Source: Oceanobacillus sp. FSL K6-2867
GTDB lineage: Bacteria; Bacillota; Bacilli; Bacillales; Amphibacillaceae
Length of the DNA: 64,000 bases
Assembly: GCF_037963145.1 (NCBI RefSeq)
Contig: NZ_CP150144.1
Location: 2,666,001 to 2,730,000 of the forward strand
Direction: 5' to 3'
Below, piece after piece: positions 16,967 to 26,271 of this stretch. The notes beneath the pieces were generated by a model. The model worked only from the letters and a program-made list of their open reading frames with translations, searched no databases and was not told the origin of the DNA. Position 1 is the first letter of the stretch, and every line of letters starts with the position of its first letter. A program made the translations under genes and the position numbers.

Positions 16967-18633
16967 ACGTTTTGGAACAAACGGAAAATACATTGAAACA
17001 GGAAATTGCAGCTGCCGTTATCGAAGCAAAGCTAGCGACGGAAGAAGAGCTTCCTGCAATTATATTGGAAAAACCAAAAGATAAGGCACACGGCGACTTT
17101 GCATCAAACATTGCGATGCAATTAGCAAGAATCGCTAGAAAAGCACCGCGTCAAATTGCTGATGAAATCATAGTAAATCTAGATCAGTCGAAAGCTTCGA
17201 TTGATAAGGTTGAGATTGCTGGACCTGGTTTCATTAATTTCTTTATGAAAAATGATTTTCTTGGCGAGATCATTCCAACCATTTTAGATGCTGGAGAAGA
17301 TTACGGGAAAACAAATACTGGAAATGGCGAACGTGTACAGGTTGAATTTGTTTCTGTAAACCCAACTGGAGATTTGCATTTAGGACATGCCCGTAATGCT
17401 GCATTTGGGGATGTCCTTTGTAACGTGCTTACTGCTTCCGGATACGACGTAGAGCGCGAATATTATATTAATGACGCAGGGAATCAAATTGATAACCTTG
17501 GACTATCTGTAGAAGCTCGCTATTTCCAAGAGCTTGGTGAAGAATTTGATATGCCAGAAGATGGTTACCATGGACAGGCAATTATTGAGATTGCGAAGAA
17601 GCTTGTTGCAGAATTTGGCAATGAATTTGCCTCCAAGGATAAGGCAGAGCGACTCGCATTCTTTAAAGAATATGGATTGAAAGCATCCCTTGGAAATATT
17701 GAAAAAGACTTAAAAGCATTTCGTGTTGAATTTGATAATTGGTTCTCAGAGCGTTCCCTCTATCAGGAAAATAAAATTCCCATTGCGCTTGATAAGCTTG
17801 AAGAAGGGAATTACACGTATGAAAAAGATGGTGCGATGTGGTTCCGCACGACTGATTTCGGCGATGATAAAGACCGTGTGCTTATTAAGCAAGACGGAAG
17901 TTACACCTATTTAACACCAGATATCGCTTATCATAAGGACAAGCTCGACCGTGGATTTGATTCGATTATTAACGTGTGGGGAGCTGACCATCATGGATAT
18001 ATTCCAAGAATGCGAGCAGCCATTCAAGCACTTGGCTACCCGGTCGAGAAATTTGATGTAAAAATCATTCAAATGGTAAACCTGTTTGAAGGCGGCGAAA
18101 AAGTCAAAATGAGTAAGCGAACAGGAAAAGCTGTTTCATTAAGAGAGCTAATGGAAGAGGTTGGCGTTGACGCAGTTCGTTATTACTTTGTTACTCGTTC
18201 AAATGATTCACAGCTTGATTTTGATATGGATTTAGCTCGCTCCCAGTCCAATGATAATCCAATTTTCTACGTTCAATATGCGCACGCTCGTATCTGTACA
18301 ATGCTCGAACAGGCGAAAAGTAAAGGATTTGCAGACGATGGAGATTTTAATGCTGCATTATTAACAGCAGAAAAGGAAGTAGATTTAATGAAGAAATTAG
18401 GTCAGCTTCCACAAGTCGTTGCAGACGCTGCTCAAAAGCATACGCCACATAAAGTAACACAGTATGTTTTTGATTTAGCTTCAGCACTTCACAGCTTTTA
18501 CAATGCAGAGAAAGTACTGGATGCAGATTATAAAGAAAGAACACAAGCACGAATTGCTTTAATGAAAGCTGTTCGCATTACACTTGCGAATGCCATGACG
18601 TTAATTGGTGTATCGGCTCCAGAGAAAATGTAA
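16963..18633 (+). CDS. argS: Arginyl-tRNA synthetase
   Basis: A 556-residue class I synthetase. Order: N-terminal tRNA-binding domain, HIGH-type motif [18 protein letters not shown] (HLGHAR), the Rossmann domain with [17 protein letters not shown], the KMSKS-type motif [14 protein letters not shown], and the C-terminal DALR anticodon-binding domain ([25 protein letters not shown]). Length is normal. GAGGATC precedes ATG 16963 within the end of ywiB. A terminator lies just downstream. Confidence 0.96.
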   Translation: MNVLEQTENTLKQEIAAAVIEAKLATEEELPAIILEKPKDKAHGDFASNIAMQLARIARKAPRQIADEIIVNLDQSKASIDKVEIAGPGFINFFMKNDFLGEIIPTILDAGEDYGKTNTGNGERVQVEFVSVNPTGDLHLGHARNAAFGDVLCNVLTASGYDVEREYYINDAGNQIDNLGLSVEARYFQELGEEFDMPEDGYHGQAIIEIAKKLVAEFGNEFASKDKAERLAFFKEYGLKASLGNIEKDLKAFRVEFDNWFSERSLYQENKIPIALDKLEEGNYTYEKDGAMWFRTTDFGDDKDRVLIKQDGSYTYLTPDIAYHKDKLDRGFDSIINVWGADHHGYIPRMRAAIQALGYPVEKFDVKIIQMVNLFEGGEKVKMSKRTGKAVSLRELMEEVGVDAVRYYFVTRSNDSQLDFDMDLARSQSNDNPIFYVQYAHARICTMLEQAKSKGFADDGDFNAALLTAEKEVDLMKKLGQLPQVVADAAQKHTPHKVTQYVFDLASALHSFYNAEKVLDADYKERTQARIALMKAVRITLANAMTLIGVSAPEKM

Positions 18634-18646
18634 ATAAATCGGACAA

Positions 18647-18680
18647 GAAAACCATCGGAATTTTTCGGTGGTTTTTTTAT
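18647..18680 (+). terminator. Rho-independent terminator after argS
   Basis: AAAACCATCGGAA pairs with TTCGGTGGTTTT (G-T wobbles), followed by a T run at 18672-18678. Confidence 0.88.
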
Positions 18681-18759
18681 TTAGAGCTGGGATAAAAGGG
18701 AGAGGCAGATGGCAAATATTATAGCAAAGCCAAAATGGGGTCTAGCATCATTTTAATTT

Positions 18760-18840
18760 GACCCGTTTTATTAGGCAATAGGGTCCTTTTTTCGTTATAA
18801 AGGTAAAAGATAATATATTAAGGATTTATTATCTTTTACC
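18760..18840. other. Two further hairpins between argS and fadF
   Basis: First, GACCC (18760-18764) with GGGTC (18781-18785) followed by CTTTTTT, terminator-like. Second, a perfect 14-bp stem, GGTAAAAGATAATA (18802-18815) with its complement (18827-18840) and an 11-base loop, without a T run on the plus strand. The second ends ten bases before the fadF -35 element and may be an operator or a minus-strand terminator. Confidence 0.5.
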
Positions 18841-18849
18841 AAAAATCAG

Positions 18850-18878
18850 TTGACTGAATGCTCATTCACGTATAAAGT
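18850..18878 (+). promoter_or_regulatory. fadF promoter overlapped by a FadR-like operator
   Basis: TTGACT (18850-18855) and TAAAGT (18873-18878) at 17 bases form a weak SigA promoter. Between them lies the dyad TGAATG-CT-CATTCA (18855-18868), very like the FadR operator of fatty-acid degradation genes in Bacillus. The same motif recurs in inverted orientation before the thiolase gene. Position inside the promoter indicates repression. Confidence 0.7.
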
Positions 18879-18917
18879 ATAGGTATAGAATTCTGTTAAC
18901 GGATTTTTTGAATAAAA

Positions 18918-18931
18918 TGTAATCGCTGTCA
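18918..18931 (+). promoter_or_regulatory. Candidate CcpA cre site in the fadF leader
   Basis: TGTAATCGCTGTCA matches 12 of 14 positions of the cre consensus TGWAARCGYTWNCW and lies downstream of the promoter, where CcpA would act as a roadblock. Glucose repression of fatty-acid oxidation is plausible, but the match is imperfect. Confidence 0.35.
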
Positions 18932-18962
18932 TTGAGTCATAACGAAAAAGGAGGAGCGTTCG

Positions 18963-21074
18963 GTGGATACATTTATGTTTATTAACTGGATTGCATTCTT
19001 ACTCATCACGTTTTATGCACTGTATTTATTCGTCAAGGTCGTCTCAACACGGATTGCTTATATAAAGCTTGGGAAAAAATCCGAGTTTGATGGCGAAATT
19101 AAGCTGCGTTTGCAGCGGGTATGGACAATTGTATTTGGCCAATCAAAATTATTGAAGGATAAGAAATCCGGTATCATTCATGTCATGATGTTTTACGGTT
19201 TTATTCTCGTCCAGTTTGGTGCAATTGACATGTTCGTAAAAGGATTATCACCAGACAATCATTTGCCATTTGGTGTGTTTTATCCGGGATTTGTATTTTT
19301 TCAAGAGCTTGTAACGTTAATGATTCTTATTGCGGTTGTATGGGCCTTTTACCGTCGCTATATGGAAAAGCTCGTAAGACTAAAGCGTGGCTTTAAAGCT
19401 GGTCTTGTTCTTATCTTTATTGGCACGTTAATGCTTTCTGTGTTATTTGGGAATGGGATGGCACTCCTTTGGCATGGTCATGATGTAACATGGGCTGAGC
19501 CGGTTGCAAGTGTTGTTGCTCTAGGACTGGGATGGATATCGCAAGACATTGCAATGGTATTATTTTACATTGCATGGTGGGTACATACCGTAACATTGCT
19601 TACGTTCCTTGTTTATGTACCACAATCCAAGCATGCTCATCTGATTGCAGCCCCAATTAATGTATTTTTGAGTAAACAGGTTCCAGGTAAATTGAAAAAA
19701 ATTGACTTTGATATCGATGGAGATAGTGAAGAGAATGAAGATGAAATTTCTTTTGGTGTTGGTAAAGTTGAGGATTTTGAACAGCATCAAATGATTGACT
19801 TTTACGCTTGTGTGGAATGTGGGCGCTGTACAGATGTATGTCCAGCTGCGGGAACAGGGAAAATGCTGTCTCCGATGGATATTATGATCAAGGTTCGCGA
19901 TCATTTAACAGAAAAAGGAGCAGCGGTAACAGGGAAATCCGCCTGGGTACCAGCTTACGCTTTTAGCAATACGACAGGGAATCAGGCAAGTGCGCAAAAA
20001 GAAGCCGCAGCGACTGTTCAAAGCGCAAGCCTAATTGGTGATGTTATTACAGAGGAAGAGCTCTCCGGATGTACGACATGCCGGAATTGTGAGGATGCTT
20101 GCCCTGTTAACAATGAGCATGTTGGAACGATTATAGATATGCGCCGCTATCTCGTAATGACAGAAGGAAAGATGGATTCGGATATTCAGCGAGCTGTAAT
20201 GAACATTGAGCGTCAAGGAAATCCTTGGGGACTTTCTAAAAAAGATCGTATTAAATGGCGTGATGAAGATGAATCTGCATATATTCCTACTGTGAAAGAG
20301 CTGAAAAAGGAAGGAAAGGAATTTGAATATCTTTTCTGGGTCAGCTCCATGGGATCCTTTGATAGCCGCAGTCAAAAAATCGCCATTGCTTTTGCTAAAT
20401 TGATGAATCAGGCAGGTGTCAGCTTTGCAATTCTTGGTAATACGGAAGCAAATTCAGGGGATACAGCGCGCCGAATTGGGAATGAGTTTTTATTCCAGGA
20501 AATTGCCGAAAAAAACATTAAAACATTTGAAAAAAATGGTGTGACCAAAATCGTGACGATTGATCCCCACGCGTATAATATATTTAAAAATGAATATCCA
20601 GACTTCGGCTATACAGCAGAAGTGTACCACCATACACAAATGCTTTATGATTTAGTGAAATCAGGAAAATTAAAGCCTGAACGTTCCATTAACGAAAAGC
20701 TAACCTATCATGATTCCTGCTATTTAGGGAGATATAATGGGGTATATGATCCACCAAGGGAGATTTTAACTGCTATCCCAGGTCTTAAGCTCGTCGAGAT
20801 GGACCGCTCTCGAGAAAATGGAATGTGCTGTGGAGCAGGCGGCGGCTTAATGTGGACAGAGGAAACAACAGGAAATCGAATTAATGTAGCACGTACAGAA
20901 CAGGCACTTGCTGTCCAGCCATCGATGATTTCCAGTGCGTGTCCGTATTGCTTAACGATGCTAAGCGATGGGACAAAGGCAAAAGAGGTTGATGAGGATA
21001 TTAGCACAATGGACGTTGCTGAAATTCTAGCATTATCTGTAAATTTCGATGATCAAGAGAGAACAGCATCCTAA
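18963..21074 (+). CDS. fadF: FadF-like membrane iron-sulfur oxidoreductase
   Basis: A 703-residue protein like B. subtilis FadF (YwjF). Order: about five N-terminal membrane helices of a nitrate-reductase-gamma-like cytochrome-b fold (residues 1-230); a ferredoxin domain with CVECGRCTDVCP and CTTCRNCEDACP (two 4Fe-4S clusters); then two cysteine-rich CCG-type domains, with DSCYLGRYN and MCCGAGGGLMW in the second. It probably carries electrons from acyl-CoA dehydrogenases via ETF to menaquinone during fatty-acid oxidation. GTG 18963 follows AAGGAGG. First gene of the acyl-CoA island; separated from the thiolase gene by a hairpin and second operator. Confidence 0.9.
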   Translation: MDTFMFINWIAFLLITFYALYLFVKVVSTRIAYIKLGKKSEFDGEIKLRLQRVWTIVFGQSKLLKDKKSGIIHVMMFYGFILVQFGAIDMFVKGLSPDNHLPFGVFYPGFVFFQELVTLMILIAVVWAFYRRYMEKLVRLKRGFKAGLVLIFIGTLMLSVLFGNGMALLWHGHDVTWAEPVASVVALGLGWISQDIAMVLFYIAWWVHTVTLLTFLVYVPQSKHAHLIAAPINVFLSKQVPGKLKKIDFDIDGDSEENEDEISFGVGKVEDFEQHQMIDFYACVECGRCTDVCPAAGTGKMLSPMDIMIKVRDHLTEKGAAVTGKSAWVPAYAFSNTTGNQASAQKEAAATVQSASLIGDVITEEELSGCTTCRNCEDACPVNNEHVGTIIDMRRYLVMTEGKMDSDIQRAVMNIERQGNPWGLSKKDRIKWRDEDESAYIPTVKELKKEGKEFEYLFWVSSMGSFDSRSQKIAIAFAKLMNQAGVSFAILGNTEANSGDTARRIGNEFLFQEIAEKNIKTFEKNGVTKIVTIDPHAYNIFKNEYPDFGYTAEVYHHTQMLYDLVKSGKLKPERSINEKLTYHDSCYLGRYNGVYDPPREILTAIPGLKLVEMDRSRENGMCCGAGGGLMWTEETTGNRINVARTEQALAVQPSMISSACPYCLTMLSDGTKAKEVDEDISTMDVAEILALSVNFDDQERTAS

Positions 21075-21087
21075 ATAATGCTAGACT

Positions 21088-21112
21088 GATAGAGGGGAGT
21101 CCCTCCTCTATC
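21088..21112 (+). other. Short hairpin between fadF and the thiolase gene
   Basis: GATAGAGG (21088-21095) with CCTCTATC (21105-21112), no T run. It lies just before the second operator and could be a 3'-end stabiliser or weak attenuator. Confidence 0.4.
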
Positions 21113-21126
21113 CATTGAATAAACTA

Positions 21127-21147
21127 AACGAGTGAGCGTTCAATCAA
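21127..21147 (-). promoter_or_regulatory. Second copy of the FadR-like operator
   Basis: Compared base by base with the reverse complement of the fadF operator (18850-18870), 15 of 21 positions agree; within the inner 18 bases 15 agree, and the differences are purine transitions. Shared core: GARTGAGCRTTCARTCAA. Its place 35 bases before the thiolase start suggests a second controlled promoter for the downstream operon. Confidence 0.6.
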
Positions 21148-21181
21148 AGCATTTATTACACATAAAGAAAGGATGGAAATC

Positions 21182-22369
21182 ATGAGAAAAACAGTTATTG
21201 TTTCAGGAGCAAGAACTCCCTTCGGAAAATTTGGCGGCGGTTTGAAACCTTTTACAGCATCACAGCTTGGAGGAAAGGCAATTAAAGAAGCACTAAAACG
21301 TGCTGAAATCGAAGGGTCGGAGATCGATGAAGTGATTATGGGTACAGTTCTCCAAGGCGGGCAAGGGCAAATTCCTTCTCGCCAAGCGGCTCGTGAAGCT
21401 GGTATTCCTTGGGAAGTAAAATCCGAAACAATTAATAAAGTATGTGCATCTGGATTGCGCAGTGTGACACTGGCTGACCAATTGATTCGTCTTGGAGAGG
21501 AAGATGTGATTGTTGCAGGTGGAATGGAAAGCATGAGCAATGCACCATACTTTCTGCCAGATAGCCGCTGGGGCAGCCGGATGGGCGATAAAAAAGTAGT
21601 CGATATGATGATTCATGATGGACTGACTTGTACTTTTACGGGTGTTCATATGGGGAATTATGGGAATTCAACTGCAGAAGAATTTGAGCTAACGAGGGAA
21701 GCGCAGGACAAGTGGTCCTATCGCAGTCATAAACGTGCAATTGAAGCGATTGAAGCAGGCAAATTTGCTGAAGAAATCATTCCAGTCGAAGTACCGGTTC
21801 GTAGAGGAGAACCAATCATCGTCGATACAGATGAAGCACCAAGAAAGGATACAATGGTTGAAAAGCTGGCAGGCCTGCGTCCGGCTTTTGATAAAAATGG
21901 AACAATTACAGCTGGAAATGCTCCCGGTGTCAATGATGGGGCATGTGCTTTTGTTGTTATGGGTGATGATAAAGCAAGAGAGCTCGGAAAAACACCAATG
22001 GCAACCATTCTCGGGCATGCAGAAGTTGCTGTAGAAGCAGAAAAATTCCCGCAAACACCGGGACTTGTCATTAATAAATTACTTGAAAAAACAGGGTATT
22101 CAAAGGATGATATTGATCTATTTGAGATTAATGAAGCCTTTGCTGCAGTGTCGCTGGCAAGCGGGAAAATTGCTGGAATTGATTCTGAGAAAATCAATGT
22201 AAATGGTGGTGCCGTTGCGTTAGGTCATCCAATTGGAGCAAGTGGTGCCCGTATTATATTAACCTTAATCCATGAATTAAAGCGTCACGGTGGCGGCCTA
22301 GGAATAGCAGCTATCTGCAGTGGCAGTGGTCAAGGGGATGCAGTACTAATCGAAGTTCCTAAAGTCTAA
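21182..22369 (+). CDS. Acetyl-CoA C-acetyltransferase (thiolase)
   Basis: A 395-residue thiolase. Catalytic residues visible: nucleophilic cysteine in [14 protein letters not shown] (about residue 89), the histidine in [20 protein letters not shown] and the second cysteine in [17 protein letters not shown] is also present. It condenses two acetyl-CoA or cleaves acetoacetyl-CoA; in this island degradation is more likely. An upstream ATG at 21173 abuts the GAAAGG ribosome site, so ATG 21182 is chosen. Followed 20 bases later by the hydroxyacyl-CoA dehydrogenase; same operon. It resembles MmgA/YhfS-type enzymes, so the symbol is left open. Confidence 0.92.
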   Translation: MRKTVIVSGARTPFGKFGGGLKPFTASQLGGKAIKEALKRAEIEGSEIDEVIMGTVLQGGQGQIPSRQAAREAGIPWEVKSETINKVCASGLRSVTLADQLIRLGEEDVIVAGGMESMSNAPYFLPDSRWGSRMGDKKVVDMMIHDGLTCTFTGVHMGNYGNSTAEEFELTREAQDKWSYRSHKRAIEAIEAGKFAEEIIPVEVPVRRGEPIIVDTDEAPRKDTMVEKLAGLRPAFDKNGTITAGNAPGVNDGACAFVVMGDDKARELGKTPMATILGHAEVAVEAEKFPQTPGLVINKLLEKTGYSKDDIDLFEINEAFAAVSLASGKIAGIDSEKINVNGGAVALGHPIGASGARIILTLIHELKRHGGGLGIAAICSGSGQGDAVLIEVPKV

Positions 22370-22389
22370 CACAAAGGGGAAACGAAAAG

Positions 22390-23241
22390 ATGACAATTAA
22401 AAAAATAATGGTTATCGGTGCAGGACAAATGGGAGCAGGCATTTCCCAAGTCTGCGCGCAGTCGGGATTTGAAGTACTGTTAAATGATCAGAATAAGGGT
22501 GCATTACAAGCAGGAATAAATGGAATCGAAAAATTGCTTACACGCAATGTGGAAAAAGAGCGACTAACGGAAGAGGAGAAGGCGGCAACCCTTAGTCGCT
22601 TATCTCCTTCTTATACATTAAAGGATGCAGCATTCTGTGATTTGATTATCGAAGCTGTAGTGGAAAATATGGATGTAAAATCAGCAGTTTTCCGCGAGGT
22701 GGATATACACGCACCAAAGCATGCAATCCTTGCCTCGAATACATCTTCTTTATCGATTACAGAAATTGCGGCTGAAACAAAGCGGCCGCATCAGGTTATT
22801 GGCATGCATTTTATGAATCCGGTACCAGTTATGAAGCTTGTTGAAATTATACGCGGGTTACAAACAAGTGATGAAACGTATGAAGCAATTGAAGCGATGA
22901 GTCTTCAGTTAGCAAAAATATCAGTGGAAGTAAAAGACTTTCCTGGATTTGTCTCGAACCGGATTCTAATGCCAATGATTAATGAAGCGATTTATACGGT
23001 ATATGAAGGTGTAGCAACCCCAAAGGATGTTGACCAGGTGATGAAGCTGGGAATGAATCATCCAATGGGACCGCTAACGTTGGCAGATTTTATTGGTTTG
23101 GATACATGCCTATACATCATGGAGGTGCTGTATGAAGGATTTGGAGATAGTAAATATCGCCCATGTCCACTCTTAAGGCAATATGTAAAAGCCGGCTGGC
23201 TCGGCAAAAAGTCTGGCAGAGGCTTCTATGAATATCGTTAG
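22390..23241 (+). CDS. 3-hydroxybutyryl-CoA dehydrogenase
   Basis: A 283-residue enzyme with an N-terminal Rossmann fold ([20 protein letters not shown]), the central [14 protein letters not shown], the catalytic histidine in [18 protein letters not shown] with the partner glutamate, and the C-terminal dimerisation domain ([14 protein letters not shown]). It oxidises 3-hydroxybutyryl-CoA to acetoacetyl-CoA with NAD(P). Resembles MmgB/Hbd. Between the thiolase and the acyl-CoA dehydrogenases, it supplies the third step of short-chain beta-oxidation; the enoyl-CoA hydratase step is missing from this operon. Confidence 0.93.
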   Translation: MTIKKIMVIGAGQMGAGISQVCAQSGFEVLLNDQNKGALQAGINGIEKLLTRNVEKERLTEEEKAATLSRLSPSYTLKDAAFCDLIIEAVVENMDVKSAVFREVDIHAPKHAILASNTSSLSITEIAAETKRPHQVIGMHFMNPVPVMKLVEIIRGLQTSDETYEAIEAMSLQLAKISVEVKDFPGFVSNRILMPMINEAIYTVYEGVATPKDVDQVMKLGMNHPMGPLTLADFIGLDTCLYIMEVLYEGFGDSKYRPCPLLRQYVKAGWLGKKSGRGFYEYR

Positions 23242-23271
23242 CTAAATTTCACCAAAAGAGGTGCAGACAAT

Positions 23272-24408
23272 ATGGTCTTAAATATTACAGAAGAACAAAA
23301 AATGCTGCGTAAGGTAGTCCAAGATTTTGCCGAGAAGGAAGTAGTACCTGAAATTGAGCGAATGGAAAAGGAAGATCGCTTTCCAATTGATATTGTAAAG
23401 AAAATGGGAGAGCTTGGATTAATGGGCATTCCTATTCCAGAAAAATATGGTGGGGCAGGGATGGATTTTACATCCTACATTCAAACGATTCATGAGCTAT
23501 CAAAGGTCAGTGCGACTGTTGGGGTTATTTTGTCTGTACACACATCAGTTGGAACGAATCCGATTTTGTATTTTGGCAATGAAAGTCAAAAACGGCAATT
23601 TTTGCCAAAGCTTGCCAGCGGAGAGTATCTTGGTGCGTTTGCTCTGACAGAACCAGGCTCTGGTTCTGATGCTGGGAGTTTAAAAACAACTGCTAAGGAA
23701 ACTGACACTTCTTATATTTTAAATGGCTCCAAGGTGTTTATTACAAATGGCGGCGTGGCAGATACGTACATTACATTTGCGCGAACTGGCGAAAACCGAG
23801 ATGATATTAGTGCTTTTATAGTAGAAAAGGATTCTCCTGGATTGATTATTGGCAAAAGGGAAAAAAAGATGGGTCTTCATGGCTCAAATACGGTGCAATT
23901 AACATTTGATCAGTGCGTCATCCCAAAGGAAAATTTATTAGGCAAAAAGGGAAGCGGTTTCAAGGTTGCGATGGCTAATTTGAATATTGGCCGAATTGGA
24001 ATTGCAGCTCAAGGTCTTGGGATAGCTGAGGCGGCACTTGAATATGCAGTAGCTTATGCGAAAGAGCGAAAACAATTCGGGAAATCCATTGCGGAAAACC
24101 AAGGAATTTCCTTCAAACTAGCAGATATGGCAACTGCAACAGAATCTGCAAAACTATTAACCTATCATGCAGCATCACTAATAGAGCAAGGAATTTCGTG
24201 TGCAAAAGAAACGTCCATGGCAAAGCTCACAGCAACCAGGACAGCGATGAACAATTCTATCGAAGCAGTGCAAATCCTTGGCGGCTATGGATATACAGAA
24301 GACTATCCTGTCGAACGGCTATTTCGAGATGCAAAGGTTACCGAAATCTATGAAGGTACAAATGAGATTCAGCATATTGTCATTGCCAAACACTTATTAA
24401 AGGATTAG
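23272..24408 (+). CDS. Acyl-CoA dehydrogenase (first copy)
   Basis: A 378-residue FAD-dependent acyl-CoA dehydrogenase. Seen: [20 protein letters not shown] (signature 1), [19 protein letters not shown], the ERKQFGKSI motif, and the C-terminal [20 protein letters not shown] followed by YEGTNEIQ, where the glutamate of YEGT is the catalytic base of short-chain enzymes. Chain length cannot be fixed, but the family and neighbours point to short or branched acyl-CoA. GAGGTG precedes ATG 23272. Paralogue of the next gene; the tandem pair probably arose by duplication. Confidence 0.93.
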   Translation: MVLNITEEQKMLRKVVQDFAEKEVVPEIERMEKEDRFPIDIVKKMGELGLMGIPIPEKYGGAGMDFTSYIQTIHELSKVSATVGVILSVHTSVGTNPILYFGNESQKRQFLPKLASGEYLGAFALTEPGSGSDAGSLKTTAKETDTSYILNGSKVFITNGGVADTYITFARTGENRDDISAFIVEKDSPGLIIGKREKKMGLHGSNTVQLTFDQCVIPKENLLGKKGSGFKVAMANLNIGRIGIAAQGLGIAEAALEYAVAYAKERKQFGKSIAENQGISFKLADMATATESAKLLTYHAASLIEQGISCAKETSMAKLTATRTAMNNSIEAVQILGGYGYTEDYPVERLFRDAKVTEIYEGTNEIQHIVIAKHLLKD

Positions 24409-24421
24409 GAGGGAGACAGAG

Positions 24422-25561
24422 ATGGACTTTCAATTAACAGAAGAACAAGAAATGCTGCGTAAAATGGTTCGTGATTTTGCGGAAAAAGATGTAGAACCAA
24501 CAGCCGCAGAGCGTGATGAGGAAGAGCGCTTTGATCGAGGGATTTTTGACAAAATGGCAGAGCTAGGATTAACGGGAATCCCCTGGCCGGAAAGCTATGG
24601 CGGAATTGAAGCTGATTATGTCAGTTATGTCATTGCGGTCGAAGAATTATCGCGCGTTTGTGCATCAACCGGTGTAACGTTATCTGCTCATCTGTCGCTG
24701 GCAAGCTGGCCAATTTATAAATATGGAAACGAAGAGCAAAAGAAAAACTTTCTAACTCGCTTAGCAACAGGAGAAGCACTGGGAGCTTACGCGTTATCAG
24801 AACCTGGGGCAGGCAGTGACGTTGTTTCGATGAAAACGACAGCTAAGGAGGATGGGGATCACTACGTATTAAACGGAAGTAAAGTTTGGATTACAAATGG
24901 TGGTGTGGCAGATATTTACATTGTTTTTGCGAAAACAGATGCAGATGCCAAACATAAGGGAATCAGTGCATTTATCGTGGAAAAAGGCACTGAAGGATTT
25001 TCTTTCGGTAAAAAAGAAAAGAAACTCGGCATTCGTTCTTCGCCAACAACAGAGTTAATCTTTGAAAACTGCCGTATTCCAAAAGAAAATATGCTCGGCT
25101 CAGAAGGAGAAGGCTTTACCATTGCGATGACCACATTGGATGGAGGCAGAAATGGAATTGCAGCTCAAGCGCTTGGGATCGCCCAAGGTGCACTGGATGC
25201 AGCTGCAGCATATGCAAAAGAGCGTGAACAATTTGGCAAGCCAATCGCGGCGAATCAAGGGATTTCCTTTAAGCTTGCAGATATGGCAACTGAAATAGAA
25301 GCAGCTCGTCTTTTAACCTATCAAGCAGCATGGCTGGAATCCAAAGGTCTTCCATACGGAAAAGCATCTGCTATGTCCAAACTATTCGCTGGTGACGTGG
25401 CGATGCGCACAACGGTGGAAGCTGTCCAAATATTTGGCGGTTACGGCTACACAAAGGATTATCCAGTCGAACGCTATATGAGGGATGCCAAAATCACGCA
25501 AATTTATGAAGGAACAAATGAGATCCAACGACTTGTTATTGGCAGAATGCTGACAAAATAG
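24422..25561 (+). CDS. Acyl-CoA dehydrogenase (second copy)
   Basis: A 379-residue acyl-CoA dehydrogenase with the same landmarks: [59 protein letters not shown] and [17 protein letters not shown] with the catalytic glutamate. It is clearly paralogous to the preceding gene, yet differs through much of its length, so the copies are not recent and may differ in chain-length or branch preference. AGGAGGG precedes ATG 24422, 13 bases after the previous stop. Confidence 0.93.
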   Translation: MDFQLTEEQEMLRKMVRDFAEKDVEPTAAERDEEERFDRGIFDKMAELGLTGIPWPESYGGIEADYVSYVIAVEELSRVCASTGVTLSAHLSLASWPIYKYGNEEQKKNFLTRLATGEALGAYALSEPGAGSDVVSMKTTAKEDGDHYVLNGSKVWITNGGVADIYIVFAKTDADAKHKGISAFIVEKGTEGFSFGKKEKKLGIRSSPTTELIFENCRIPKENMLGSEGEGFTIAMTTLDGGRNGIAAQALGIAQGALDAAAAYAKEREQFGKPIAANQGISFKLADMATEIEAARLLTYQAAWLESKGLPYGKASAMSKLFAGDVAMRTTVEAVQIFGGYGYTKDYPVERYMRDAKITQIYEGTNEIQRLVIGRMLTK

Positions 25562-25631
25562 CTAGAGCTTCACACATTCGTATGAAATGTTCGTACTGAC
25601 ATATCTATGAGGCAGATTGGAGGGATTCGAT

Positions 25632-26252
25632 ATGAAAGAGGAGAAGATACTTTCTTCCGTAAAAGATCAGCAGCTTATAAAAGTACGCAGGGAGCAAATT
25701 ATTAAAGGGGCTATAAAGCTTTTCAAAGAAAAAGGTTTTCATAAAACAACGACAAGAGAAATAGCTAGTGAGTCTGGTTTTAGTATTGGAACATTATATG
25801 AGTACATTCGCACAAAAGAAGATGTATTATTTCTTGTCTGTGATTCGATTCATGAACAGGTTCGCGAGCGGATAGCTCAGGCAATTGATCTGGAATCGCC
25901 ATCCATTCCGAACATGATGCAGGCATTACGATCCTATTTTTACTTGATGGATGAAATGCAGGATGAAATCGTCATTCTTTATCAAGAGGTGAAATCGTTA
26001 AACAAGGAATCCAGGAAACATGTTTTAGAAAGAGAACGCGATATGGTAGGGATTATAGAAGACGTCATTAACACTTGCACGGAAGGGAAGCTATCTGCAA
26101 AAGAGGTTAGTCTCCTTGGCAATAATATTGTGGTGCAGGGACATATGTGGGGATTCAGAAGGTGGATCATTCAAAAGAAATTCACGCTGGAAGATTACAC
26201 GGAAGAGCAGTTGAAAATAATCGAATCCTCAATCAGTAGGCAATTATCATAA
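25632..26252 (+). CDS. TetR-family regulator of the acyl-CoA island
   Basis: A 206-residue TetR/AcrR regulator. The N-terminal helix-turn-helix reads [20 protein letters not shown] then [20 protein letters not shown]; the rest is a helical ligand domain. It lies between the acyl-CoA dehydrogenases and icmF, 70 bases after the former and 19 before the latter, so it is in the operon. Its helix-turn-helix differs from B. subtilis FadR (YsiA), so it may be a separate acyl-CoA sensor. It, or a FadR encoded elsewhere, is the likely ligand of the two operators. ATG 25632 follows GGAGGGA. Confidence 0.85.
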   Translation: MKEEKILSSVKDQQLIKVRREQIIKGAIKLFKEKGFHKTTTREIASESGFSIGTLYEYIRTKEDVLFLVCDSIHEQVRERIAQAIDLESPSIPNMMQALRSYFYLMDEMQDEIVILYQEVKSLNKESRKHVLERERDMVGIIEDVINTCTEGKLSAKEVSLLGNNIVVQGHMWGFRRWIIQKKFTLEDYTEEQLKIIESSISRQLS

Positions 26253-26271
26253 TTTAGAAGGAGGTAGAGTG

